A stretch of 10,357 nt of DNA. It comes from Massilia sp. UBA2604 (GTDB lineage Bacteria; Pseudomonadota; Gammaproteobacteria; Burkholderiales; Burkholderiaceae_D). This document shows, one piece after another, positions 1 through 5,603 of this stretch. Positions within the stretch are counted from its first letter, which is position 1; each line of letters starts with the position of its first letter. Made by a program: the position numbers and the translations under genes. Where the stretch lies: positions 1 to 10,357 of the forward strand of contig DDKG01000037.1 in NCBI GenBank assembly GCA_002339265.1. The letters are read 5' to 3'. Below the pieces are notes generated by a model. The model worked only from the letters and a program-made list of their open reading frames with translations. It did not search any database and was not told the DNA's origin.

Positions 1-355
1 CTCGGGCCACCTGCTGGCGCTCGACAAGCACAGCACCGGCGACGGCATCGTCTCAAGCCTGCAAGTGCTGTCGGCCCTCGTGCGCAGCAATAAATCGCTG
101 GCCGAATGCTGCAGCGAGCTGCAACTGTTCCCGCAGACCCTGATCAACAAGAAGGTTACGCCGGGCTTCGATTGGACTACCGACCAGGCCCTGGTGGCCG
201 AGAAGGAAGCGGTCGAGCGCGAGCTGGGCGACAACGGCCGCGTGCTGATCCGTGCGTCAGGCACCGAGCCGCTCATCCGCGTGATGGTGGAAGCGAAAGA
301 GGCGGAAGTTGCCGAAAGCATGGCGCGCCGCATCGCGGACAAGCTGGCTGCCTGA
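1..355 (+). CDS. glmM: Phosphoglucosamine mutase GlmM, C-terminal part (5' end outside window)
   Basis: GlmM converts glucosamine-6-phosphate to glucosamine-1-phosphate in the cytoplasm, on the route to UDP-GlcNAc for peptidoglycan and LPS. The frame is open from base 2 and ends at TGA 353-355. It reads [16 protein letters not shown] at the window edge, the late sugar-binding region of the family. Near the end is [14 protein letters not shown], the conserved phosphate-binding loop of domain 4 in alpha-D-phosphohexomutases. About 117 codons are visible out of roughly 445 usual for the family. The catalytic phosphoserine and metal-binding loop lie upstream of the window. No clear terminator follows; the tRNA-Pro promoter starts 33 bp downstream. 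The C-terminal alignment to known GlmM is strong from memory, so the identity is near certain. Confidence 0.95.
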   Translation, partial: SGHLLALDKHSTGDGIVSSLQVLSALVRSNKSLAECCSELQLFPQTLINKKVTPGFDWTTDQALVAEKEAVERELGDNGRVLIRASGTEPLIRVMVEAKEAEVAESMARRIADKLAA

Positions 356-388
356 CTGGATGGTCAGTCTGGTCTCTTGCAGGCCGGG

Positions 389-418
389 CTGGCATTTCGC
401 GCCGCCATCGCTTATAAT
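389..418 (+). promoter_or_regulatory. Sigma70-type promoter of tRNA-Pro
   Basis: A perfect -10 TATAAT lies at 413-418. CTGGCA at 389-394 (4 of 6 matches to TTGACA) sits 18 bp upstream. Predicted transcription starts a few bases before the tRNA 5' end at 430, so the 5' leader would be very short. Confidence 0.7.
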
Positions 419-429
419 GTTTCTCACGG

Positions 430-506
430 CGGAGTGTAGCGCAGCCCGGTAGCGCACCTGGTTTGGGACCAGGGGGTCCAAGGTTCGAATCCTTGTACTC
501 CGACCA
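430..506 (+). tRNA. tRNA-Pro (anticodon UGG)
   Basis: This is a 77-nt cloverleaf. Acceptor strands CGGAGTG (430-436) and TACTCCG (496-502) pair, with A503 as discriminator and an encoded CCA at 504-506. The anticodon stem CCTGG/CCAGG encloses loop TTTGGGA with anticodon TGG at 464-466, which reads proline codons. The T arm holds GGTTCGAATCC. It sits between glmM and tRNA-Arg and has its own promoter and terminator. Confidence 0.97.
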
Positions 507-520
507 CAAGATTCATCGAG

Positions 521-552
521 ACAGGCCGTCATAGACGGCCTGTTTTGTTTTC
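521..552 (+). terminator. Intrinsic terminator after tRNA-Pro
   Basis: A perfect 10-bp inverted repeat, ACAGGCCGTC (521-530) and GACGGCCTGT (534-543), has a 3-nt loop and is followed directly by a T-rich tract (TTTGTTTTC). This is a classic Rho-independent terminator placed 14 bp after the tRNA 3' end. Confidence 0.9.
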
Positions 553-587
553 TGCATCGCCAGGCCAGCTGGGCTTGCACTGCCATA

Positions 588-617
588 TTGCAAGTATCGA
601 TGTTGGCGGTTTATAGT
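588..617 (+). promoter_or_regulatory. Sigma70-type promoter of tRNA-Arg
   Basis: TTGCAA (588-593) and TATAGT (612-617) are separated by 18 bp. The bases after the -10 are GC-rich (AGCGCC), like the discriminator of stable-RNA promoters under stringent control; that regulatory link is inference. The predicted start lies about 10 nt before the tRNA 5' end. Confidence 0.65.
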
Positions 618-633
618 AGCGCCTCTTCCAAGA

Positions 634-710
<77 letters not shown>

Positions 711-760
711 GCTTTTCGATGTCGTCGTGCTGCCTTCCATGGCACGCGATCCATTCCTGT

Positions 761-1795
761 TTAGACGTAGAAGAAATAGCCGGCGTTCATTTCATCGTAG
801 GTGCGGGCCGTGTTTTCCACGCTTTCGCTGAAGGCGACCAGCAAGTCGGCGGTATCGATCGCTTCGGCTTCCAGCAGCTCCATCCAGTAGTCGAAACCTC
901 CCTGGTCCGGCGCGCGGTCGAGGATATTCCAGTAGAGCTGGGTCAGGATGTCCGCGTTGCTTGGTGACTCACCATACAGCCCCACGAATTCCTCGGTTTC
1001 CAGAAATGAGGCCGCGACCGTGTACAAGGGCATGCCGTCCGACATATTGCTGATCCAGTAGCCGAGCCCTGCCTCGTCCGGCTGGCGCGCGAATGCCGCC
1101 TGGTACAGCCGATAGGCTTCCGACACGTAGCCTTCGGTCTCGAACGAGATATAGCCGTCGGTGAACCAGATGCGGTCGATATTCTCGAGCTGGTCGACGA
1201 CATACGGATAATCGCGGTGGCTGAGCGACACGATGCCGTCCTCGAGGGTGACCGTATAGCTCTCGCGTGGCGAGAACACCGAGAAGGTGTTCACACCGGC
1301 GCCGCCGTCCACGATGTCGGCATCGATGGTGTCGTCGATGATGTCGTTGTCCGGCGTACCAGTGATGACATTGGTCCTGGGTGCGGTATCCAGATCTTCG
1401 TAGACACCGATCGCTGCTTCCCTGGTGGCCAGTGTCGGTCCTTGCCACCACGAGGGATCGATATAATAGACGCCAGAATACGGCGCCTGGAAGAAGGTGA
1501 TATCGGTGCCGTCGGCGCTACCGTCTATGTCCCAGGAAATGGCCTTGCCGTCCCTGTCATAGACGACCAGCTGATGCGGGTCGATGTAACTGGCGCTCGC
1601 CACGCCATAGGTTGCGCCAGCCGTACCGACGAAAACGAACAGCTGTGTCCGCGCATCGTAGTTCTGGGTCGTCGTGTACACAACGCCGTTCTCGTAGACG
1701 TCGTTCAGCTCGGGATCGGTGACCTTCTTCAGGAACAGCGGACGGGCGAATGCGCGCTCGTGCAGGGTCGGTTCATCGAATGTATAGGTCGGCAC
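761..1795 (-). CDS. DUF4214-domain protein with PPC-like and degenerate RTX-like regions (paralogue A)
   Basis: This 344-aa protein of unknown exact function is probably extracellular. Residues ~45-132 resemble a PPC-type beta-sandwich (FVFVGTAGATY, then FFQAPYSGVYYIDPSWW). Residues ~142-172 hold a degenerate RTX calcium-binding stretch (VITGTPDNDIIDD, VDGGAGVNTF). Residues ~226-330 are a DUF4214 domain, with the repeated signature R-x-P-D-x-x-G-x-x-Y-W at ARQPDEAGLGYW and DRAPDQGGFDYW. There is no N-terminal signal peptide. In RTX families that fits type I secretion through a C-terminal signal, but no ABC exporter is in the window. The GTG start is chosen because GGAG lies 7 nt upstream and an in-frame TAG follows a few codons further up. 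It is the downstream partner of the similar gene at 1922-2971, 126 bp away on the same strand. Confidence 0.85.
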   Translation of the reverse strand: MPTYTFDEPTLHERAFARPLFLKKVTDPELNDVYENGVVYTTTQNYDARTQLFVFVGTAGATYGVASASYIDPHQLVVYDRDGKAISWDIDGSADGTDITFFQAPYSGVYYIDPSWWQGPTLATREAAIGVYEDLDTAPRTNVITGTPDNDIIDDTIDADIVDGGAGVNTFSVFSPRESYTVTLEDGIVSLSHRDYPYVVDQLENIDRIWFTDGYISFETEGYVSEAYRLYQAAFARQPDEAGLGYWISNMSDGMPLYTVAASFLETEEFVGLYGESPSNADILTQLYWNILDRAPDQGGFDYWMELLEAEAIDTADLLVAFSESVENTARTYDEMNAGYFFYV

Positions 1796-1834
1796 GGGAT
1801 TGCTCCAGGATAACTAAAGTGCCGATTCTACGCG

Positions 1835-1852
1835 ATACAAATGAATACAAAT
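1835..1852 (-). repeat. Direct repeat ATACAAAT x2 upstream of paralogue A
   Basis: On the plus strand ATACAAAT occurs at 1835-1842 and again at 1845-1852, one helical turn (10 bp) apart. It lies 40-57 bp upstream of the GTG start of the minus-strand gene at 761-1795, where an activator or operator could sit. The local sequence is AT-rich against a GC-rich background. Its regulatory role is inference. Confidence 0.3.
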
Positions 1853-1921
1853 TCACACATTGTTTCCATGGGGAAATTAATTCACTTGCTTTCCGTTCGG
1901 TCTTTCCGCGGCGATCTTTGG

Positions 1922-2971
1922 TCAACTGATGGTGAATTCGTAACCCACCTGTAGCGACCCAATCACCCGGGCCTGGTTCTCCGGACTCTCGCTGAAGGCG
2001 ACGAGCATGCCGGCGACATCGATGGCCCGGTCGGCGAGCGCGTCGCTCCAGTAGGCGAAGCCGCTGGCATCCGGCGCGCGGTCGAGCACATTGTGGTAGA
2101 GCGCGGTGATGATCTCGGCATCGCCGGCGTTCGCGCCGACCAGTTTGACGAATTCGGAAGAAGCGACGAAGGCGTCCGCCACCGCATGCAGGCTGGTCCC
2201 GTCCCCCATCCGTCCGATCCAGAAGCCCAGACCGGCCGCGTCCGGTGTCCGGTCGAATGCCGCCTGGTACAGGCGATAGGCCTCGGCCGGAAAGCCCGTG
2301 GTTTCGTAAGAAATGTAATCGCCGCCCTCGAAGGACAAGCGCTCGACGTTGCGCAAGGTGTCGACGCCGTCAAGGCCCAGCAGGTCGCTGACCGTGATCG
2401 TGCCGTTCCTCACGCTGACCGTGTATTCGTCGCGATAGCCTTCCAGCACGAAGGTGTCGATGCCGGCGCCGCCGTCGACGATGTCGTCCGAGCGCGTACC
2501 GATCAGCATGTCGTGGCCGGCGCCGCCGACGATAAAATTGGTCGGCAGGTAGTCCGGCACCAGGTCTTCGTAAATGTTCAGGCTGGCATAGGAGTCGTAG
2601 TAGTCCTGGCTCCAGGCGGCGTCGACGTAGTACCAGCCGGTGTAAGGGGCGACGAAGGAGGCGTAGTCATAGCCATAGGCGCCGCTGCCGTCGTCGCTGG
2701 CGATTTCCTTGCCCAGGTTGTCGAACACGCGCAGGACGACGGGGTCGAAATAGCTGCCGCTCTGGACCGTATAAGCCATGCCCCGGGTGGCGTGGAACAC
2801 GAAGATGTCGTCCTGGCCGGCATACGGGTCGTAGGTGTCGAAGCGCGCGGTGCGGCCATAGTATTGGCCAAGCTCCGGGTCGTGCACTGGCCACAGGTCG
2901 AGCCGCCAGGCCCAGTCCATCTCGTGCGGCGTCAGGTTATACCGGTGATCCTGGGTGGAATGGTTCGACAT
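1922..2971 (-). CDS. DUF4214-domain protein with PPC-like and RTX-like regions (paralogue B)
   Basis: This 349-aa protein has the same domain order as the gene at 761-1795. Residues ~53-135 are PPC-like (DDIFVFHATRGMAYTVQSG, then FVAPYTGWYYVDAAW). Residues ~147-175 carry better RTX-like nonapeptides than paralogue A (GGAGHDMLIG, DDIVDGGAGIDTF). Residues ~229-335 are DUF4214, with DRTPDAAGLGFW and DRAPDASGFAYW. There is no signal peptide, so type I secretion is plausible but unproven. The ATG at 2971 is chosen over an in-frame ATG at 3034 because GAGG lies just upstream of it and the extra 21 residues look unlike protein sequence conserved with paralogue A. Tyr, Trp and Asp are abundant, as expected for extracellular calcium-binding folds. 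The two genes probably arose by tandem duplication and have since diverged widely. Confidence 0.87.
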   Translation of the reverse strand: MSNHSTQDHRYNLTPHEMDWAWRLDLWPVHDPELGQYYGRTARFDTYDPYAGQDDIFVFHATRGMAYTVQSGSYFDPVVLRVFDNLGKEIASDDGSGAYGYDYASFVAPYTGWYYVDAAWSQDYYDSYASLNIYEDLVPDYLPTNFIVGGAGHDMLIGTRSDDIVDGGAGIDTFVLEGYRDEYTVSVRNGTITVSDLLGLDGVDTLRNVERLSFEGGDYISYETTGFPAEAYRLYQAAFDRTPDAAGLGFWIGRMGDGTSLHAVADAFVASSEFVKLVGANAGDAEIITALYHNVLDRAPDASGFAYWSDALADRAIDVAGMLVAFSESPENQARVIGSLQVGYEFTIS

Positions 2972-2975
2972 GATG

Positions 2976-2996
2976 GACCTCGCGCTATGTGAGGTC
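2976..2996 (-). promoter_or_regulatory. Possible hairpin covering the ribosome binding site of paralogue B
   Basis: On the minus strand GACCTC and GAGGTC form a 6-bp stem around a 9-nt loop. The second arm contains the GAGG Shine-Dalgarno element of the ATG at 2971, so folding would hide the ribosome site. Whether the 5' arm is transcribed depends on the start site: a TACAAT at 3000-3005 would place +1 near the first bases of the stem. Confidence 0.35.
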
Positions 2997-2999
2997 TTT

Positions 3000-3020
3000 A
3001 TTGTATGGCTGGGATATCCC
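3000..3020 (-). promoter_or_regulatory. Possible -10 element with a 10-bp palindrome upstream of paralogue B
   Basis: On the minus strand TACAAT (plus 3000-3005) resembles a -10. The perfect palindrome GGGATATCCC (3011-3020) lies where the spacer to a -35 would be. No good -35 is seen at 16-18 bp, so the promoter may be weak or need an activator. The palindrome could be a repressor site, but this is inference. Confidence 0.3.
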
Positions 3021-3051
3021 GGCAATATGTTCAAATGGTGTCGCTTTGTAA

Positions 3052-3108
3052 CGGCGGCGCCTTAATTGCAAGCATGTCTTTCAAAGTATGCATGCGAGGG
3101 CGCCGCCG
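3052..3108. repeat. 10-bp GC-rich inverted repeat with 37-nt loop
   Basis: CGGCGGCGCC (3052-3061) is the exact reverse complement of GGCGCCGCCG (3099-3108). A smaller inverted pair, GCATG/CATGC, lies inside the loop. It sits just past the stop of the TerB-like gene (ends at 3118, minus strand) and upstream of paralogue B. There is no T tract, so it is not a standard intrinsic terminator, though it could still end or stabilise the TerB-like transcript. Confidence 0.4.
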
Positions 3109-3117
3109 CACGCCCGA

Positions 3118-3528
3118 TCAGTGCATATTGCCGGCCTCGACAGCCGCGTCGGCCCAGGCATGCATCGCCCGGCGCAGCAGCCTGCGCTCGCGGTGGTCGA
3201 TCACGCTGTCGGCGCGCACGATTTCGAGCATGCCCTTGAGGACGGTGGCGCGCAGCTTCTCTTCCTGGACCTCGTCCAGCAGGCGGTCGATCGTCGCTGG
3301 TTCGATCTCGACCATGCCCGCCTCGCGGTCGGCACTGGTCGCCAGCAAGTCCTGGGTCAGCTCGCCGGCGGTATCGTCGAAGGTGTCTTCGCTCACCCCC
3401 AGCGCCCCGAGCACGCCGCTGCGGTGCAGGCTTTTGAGCTCCTGCGGCGCGATGCGGCCATCGACGATCATGGCCAGCGCCAGCAGGCGGCACATGGCTT
3501 TCGGGCTATTGGTGGGGTAACTTCTCAT
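3118..3528 (-). CDS. TerB-like (tellurite resistance/DUF533-type) helical protein
   Basis: This is a 136-aa cytoplasmic, all-helical protein with no signal or membrane segment. Two similar acidic motifs, LAMIVDGRIAPQEL (~17-31) and EIVRADSVIDHREXX-type sequence (~102-114), match the paired metal-binding helices of TerB-like domains (a hydrophobic-A-x-x-D-G-x-I-x-x-E pattern). The length is close to TerB (~150 aa). Family members occur in tellurite and stress loci, but many act elsewhere, so no specific role is assigned. The ATG has GAGG 6-8 nt upstream. The gene is divergent from the NhaR-like regulator, and its predicted -35 falls inside the repeat cluster that regulator could bind, which makes it a candidate target. 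Terminal residues EAGNMH end at TGA 3118-3120. Confidence 0.72.
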   Translation of the reverse strand: MRSYPTNSPKAMCRLLALAMIVDGRIAPQELKSLHRSGVLGALGVSEDTFDDTAGELTQDLLATSADREAGMVEIEPATIDRLLDEVQEEKLRATVLKGMLEIVRADSVIDHRERRLLRRAMHAWADAAVEAGNMH

Positions 3529-3563
3529 TGCATTCCTCGCTTCAAAAAGAACTGGGAGTCATC

Positions 3564-3592
3564 AATATACGGCGCTGCCAATCGAAAGTAAA
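3564..3592 (-). promoter_or_regulatory. Predicted promoter of the TerB-like gene
   Basis: On the minus strand TTTACT (plus 3587-3592) and TATATT (plus 3564-3569) are separated by 17 bp. This predicts a transcript start near 3557 and a leader of about 29 nt. The -35 overlaps the first arm of the TCGAA repeat cluster. Confidence 0.5.
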
Positions 3593-3610
3593 ATCGAATA
3601 ATCTTTCGAA
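3582..3610. promoter_or_regulatory. TCGAA repeat cluster between divergent genes, candidate LysR-type regulator site
   Basis: TCGAA occurs at 3582-3586, 3594-3598 and 3606-3610, exactly 12 bp apart. The outer copies also form the inverted repeat TCGAAAG-N14-CTTTCGA (3582-3588 and 3603-3609). LysR-family regulators usually bind such interrupted dyads upstream of their own gene and a divergent target. Binding here would touch the -35 of the TerB-like gene and lie about 30-55 bp from the regulator's start. Confidence 0.5.
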
Positions 3611-3636
3611 ATCATCCTGTTTTTTGGTGGTGTTGC

Positions 3637-4539
3637 ATGATCAATTACAAGCACCTGCAGTATTTTCATGCCGTCGCGACCGTGGGCAGCGTGGCCCGCG
3701 CCGCCGAGCAATTGCATGTGTCGCCGCAGGCGATCAGTACCCAATTGCAGGTGCTGGAAGACCAGCTCGGCGAGGAATTGTTGCGCAAGAAGGGACGCGG
3801 GCTGGCGCTGACCGAGGCCGGCAAGACCGTGCTGCGCTATGCCGACCAGATATTCAGCCTCGGCAATGAGCTGGAGCAAGCCGTGCGGCGCGGCGTATTC
3901 ACCGAGACGGAAACCCTGCGCGTCGGCCTGTGCGACGTGATCGCCAAGACCATGGCGTTCCGCCTGCTGCAGCCGGCGCGCGACGCCGGCCTGGCGATGC
4001 ACCTGGTGTGCCGGGAAGGGCGTTTCGCCGACCTGATGGAAGACCTGAGCGCGCACCGGCTCGACCTCTTAATTTCAGACCAGGGGTTGCCGCCCGGCGG
4101 CGCGGTGCGCGGCCACAGCCACCTGCTCGGTTCGAGCACGGTGACGGTGGTCGCCCACCCCGAGGTGTGTCGGCGCTGGGCCGGCCCGTTCCCGCAACGG
4201 CTGAAGGACGCGCCGTTCCTGATGCCGGGCGAGGATGCTGCCCTGCACAGCCAGCTCAAGGCCTGGTTAGAGGCGCACGGACTGCGTCCGATCGTCGTCG
4301 GCGAGTTCGACGACGGCGCCTTGCTCGGGTCATTTGCCGGCGCCGGCGCCGGCTTCATGGTGGCGCCGACCGTGCTGGCGGACGCGCTGTGCGCGCAGTA
4401 TGGGCTGGAGCAGGTGGGCGTGATCGACTCGATCGTCGAGCAGATCTATGCCGTGACGGTCGAGCGGCGCGTGCACCATCCGGCGCTGCGGCGCATCCTG
4501 GAGCGGGCCGCGAGCGCCTTCGGCGAGTCGCCAGTCTAA
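3637..4539 (+). CDS. nhaR: LysR-family transcriptional regulator, NhaR type
   Basis: This 300-aa cytoplasmic DNA-binding regulator has the usual LysR length. The N-terminal winged helix-turn-helix (~4-63) begins INYKHLQYFHAVATVGSVARAAEQL and contains the recognition segment VSPQAISTQLQVLE. The KKGRGLALTEAG block and RYADQIFSLGNELE linker helix match E. coli NhaR closely, as do LDLLISD (~142-148) and GEFDDGALLGSF with APTVLA (~222-248) in the effector domain. E. coli NhaR senses sodium and activates nhaA, and also activates the pgaABCD polysaccharide operon. No Na+/H+ antiporter is adjacent here, so the target is open. The ATG at 3637 follows a modest GGTGG. The stop TAA (4537-4539) shares bases with the TAG of the convergent gene at 4536. 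Subfamily assignment is by remembered similarity and fairly sure. Confidence 0.87.
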   Translation: MINYKHLQYFHAVATVGSVARAAEQLHVSPQAISTQLQVLEDQLGEELLRKKGRGLALTEAGKTVLRYADQIFSLGNELEQAVRRGVFTETETLRVGLCDVIAKTMAFRLLQPARDAGLAMHLVCREGRFADLMEDLSAHRLDLLISDQGLPPGGAVRGHSHLLGSSTVTVVAHPEVCRRWAGPFPQRLKDAPFLMPGEDAALHSQLKAWLEAHGLRPIVVGEFDDGALLGSFAGAGAGFMVAPTVLADALCAQYGLEQVGVIDSIVEQIYAVTVERRVHHPALRRILERAASAFGESPV

Positions 4540-4820
4540 AAGGGTGGGGCATCCTCGGGTGGCGGCCGGCTCAGGTCGATCTCGAGTTCGACCATATCGG
4601 CCAGGTCGAGTTCCGGTAGCAGCGCGCGCGTGTCGAATGCCGCATATGCCAGCGTCGGACGCGTGCGCGGCGCCGCCAGCATGATCGGCAGGCGCGGGAA
4701 GCGGGATCCCAGCCGCGCCAGCAGCGCGTCGCCGACGCCGGCCCGCATGCAATCCGGATCGGCGAACACGAGCGCGATCCGGATGCCGCGCACGGTGACG
4801 ATGCCGCCAGTGAGGATCAA
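4536..4820 (-). CDS. Conserved-looking hypothetical protein coupled to the LexA/CI-like repressor
   Basis: This 94-aa protein is not recognised. It reads smoothly as protein: GGIVTVRGIRIALVFADPDCMRAG, then LPIMLAAP, YAAFDTRALLPELDLADMVELEID and a Pro/Glu-rich tail. This suggests a small alpha/beta fold with a core strand IALVFA. The likely start is TTG at 4820, which overlaps the repressor's TGA (TTGA) and so implies translational coupling. AAGGA lies upstream but at a long spacing of about 12 nt. GTG at 4793 is an alternative. The 3' end overlaps the stop of the NhaR-like gene by four bases. The overlap suggests co-transcription with the repressor and hence the same autoregulation. No membrane segment or signal is seen. 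A role as partner or antagonist of the repressor is speculation. Confidence 0.6.
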   Translation of the reverse strand: MILTGGIVTVRGIRIALVFADPDCMRAGVGDALLARLGSRFPRLPIMLAAPRTRPTLAYAAFDTRALLPELDLADMVELEIDLSRPPPEDAPPF

Positions 4821-5554
4821 ATGCGGTCGCTTTCCTTGCGCACCACGCGGCCGATGACGATGCACTCGCCGCCCTGGCAGCGCTTGCGGTGGTACTTGCG
4901 CCCGTCGACGTTGTCCGAGGTCAGCCACCACTGGCCGCCGTCGCGCGCCAGGCGCTTGACCACCGCTTCACCCTCGTAGTTGAAGGCATACACGGCGCCG
5001 TCGACCAGCTTGGTGTCGAGCGTATTGATGACCACGATGTCGCCTGCGTACAGCGAGGGTTCCATGCTCTCGCCCTTGACGTAGATCGCGATCAGGTGCG
5101 ACGGATGGTACTGGTTCCGCTCGAGCCAGGTGCGGCGCATGCCGAGCGTGCCGCCATCGCGCCGTTCGGGTTCGGTCTGGTAGCCGGTGATGCCGGCCGA
5201 CAGCCGCAGCTTGACCATCGGGATCTGGACGAAGCCGTCGTCGTCGCCTTCCGCCGCCACCACCCGCAGGGCGTTCGTCACGCCGGCCGGATGAGGGGTG
5301 TCCTGCGCAGGCGCGCCCGACAAGGACGCCAGGACGTCCGGCGGCAGGCTGCGGCCCGTGACCCGGGAAATGGCGAGCAGCTGCTTCAGGTTCGGGCTGT
5401 GCTTTTCGTTTTCCCAGTGCGAGATATTGGCCTTGGTGTTGCCGCGCTCGGTGCCGAGTTCGAGCGCCAGCCGCGCACCGAGCGCCGTGCCGGATAGCCC
5501 GGCGGCGGTGCGCGCTTCTTTCACCCAGCCTGCAATCATCGTTTGAAGATCCAT
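4817..5554 (-). CDS. LexA/CI-type self-cleaving repressor (XRE HTH plus S24 peptidase)
   Basis: This is a 245-aa cytoplasmic repressor. Residues ~4-68 form an XRE/Cro-CI helix-turn-helix (GTALGARLALELG, then KANISHWENEKHSPNLKQLLAIS). A linker runs to ~105. Residues ~108-240 are the S24/LexA serine protease fold. The catalytic Ser163 lies in VKGESMEPSLYAGD and the general-base Lys200 in EAVVKRL, 37 residues apart, the same spacing as Ser119/Lys156 of E. coli LexA. The expected autocleavage bond is Ala120-Gly121 in RLSAGITG. By family knowledge RecA filaments formed on damaged DNA trigger cleavage and derepression. The start ATG lies in the palindrome CCATGTCGACATGG and has no Shine-Dalgarno, so the mRNA may be almost leaderless, as lambda cI is from PRM. 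Three operators lie immediately upstream. Confidence 0.92.
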   Translation of the reverse strand: MDLQTMIAGWVKEARTAAGLSGTALGARLALELGTERGNTKANISHWENEKHSPNLKQLLAISRVTGRSLPPDVLASLSGAPAQDTPHPAGVTNALRVVAAEGDDDGFVQIPMVKLRLSAGITGYQTEPERRDGGTLGMRRTWLERNQYHPSHLIAIYVKGESMEPSLYAGDIVVINTLDTKLVDGAVYAFNYEGEAVVKRLARDGGQWWLTSDNVDGRKYHRKRCQGGECIVIGRVVRKESDRI

Positions 5555-5564
5555 GTCGACATGG
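5551..5564. repeat. 14-bp palindrome over the repressor start codon
   Basis: CCATGTCGACATGG is a perfect palindrome. The repressor ATG is its distal half on the minus strand; a second ATG in the proximal half (starting at 5562) is out of frame. It abuts the first operator at 5564, sharing one base. It might add to repressor control or simply reflect chance. Confidence 0.5.
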
Positions 5565-5580
5565 TATAGGAAAACTATAC
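5564..5580. promoter_or_regulatory. Operator O-left for the LexA/CI-like repressor
   Basis: GTATAG-GAAAA-CTATAC is a 17-bp operator with perfect 6-bp half-sites. Its reverse complement is identical to the operator at 5611-5627. It starts 10 bp from the repressor ATG and overlaps the likely repressor promoter (TATACC at plus 5563-5568 as -10), the position of lambda OR3, so it fits negative autoregulation. Confidence 0.82.
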
Positions 5581-5586
5581 AGAAGA

Positions 5587-5603
5587 GTATAGTTTTTATT
5601 TAC
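5587..5603. promoter_or_regulatory. Middle operator, degenerate right half
   Basis: GTATAG-TTTTT-ATTTAC keeps a perfect left half-site and 4 of 6 bases in the right half. It is 6 bp from the left operator and 7 bp from the right one. Its centre (5595) is about 40 bp upstream of the predicted repressor transcript start, where a bound repressor could activate its own promoter as lambda CI does from OR2 (inference). Confidence 0.7.

Noticed and set aside
711..760. Terminator between tRNA-Arg and the convergent DUF4214 gene
   Set aside because: Only a weak CGTGC/GCACG pairing (726-746) with a long loop and no T tract.
2093..2992. 299-aa open frame antisense to DUF4214 paralogue B
   Set aside because: It is a shadow of the GC-rich sense gene, with no recognisable motif; the sense frame has matching domains shared with its neighbour.
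3930..4619. 229-aa frame overlapping the NhaR-like gene in another phase
   Set aside because: Arg/Gly/Ala-rich shadow translation; the LysR frame matches its family from end to end.
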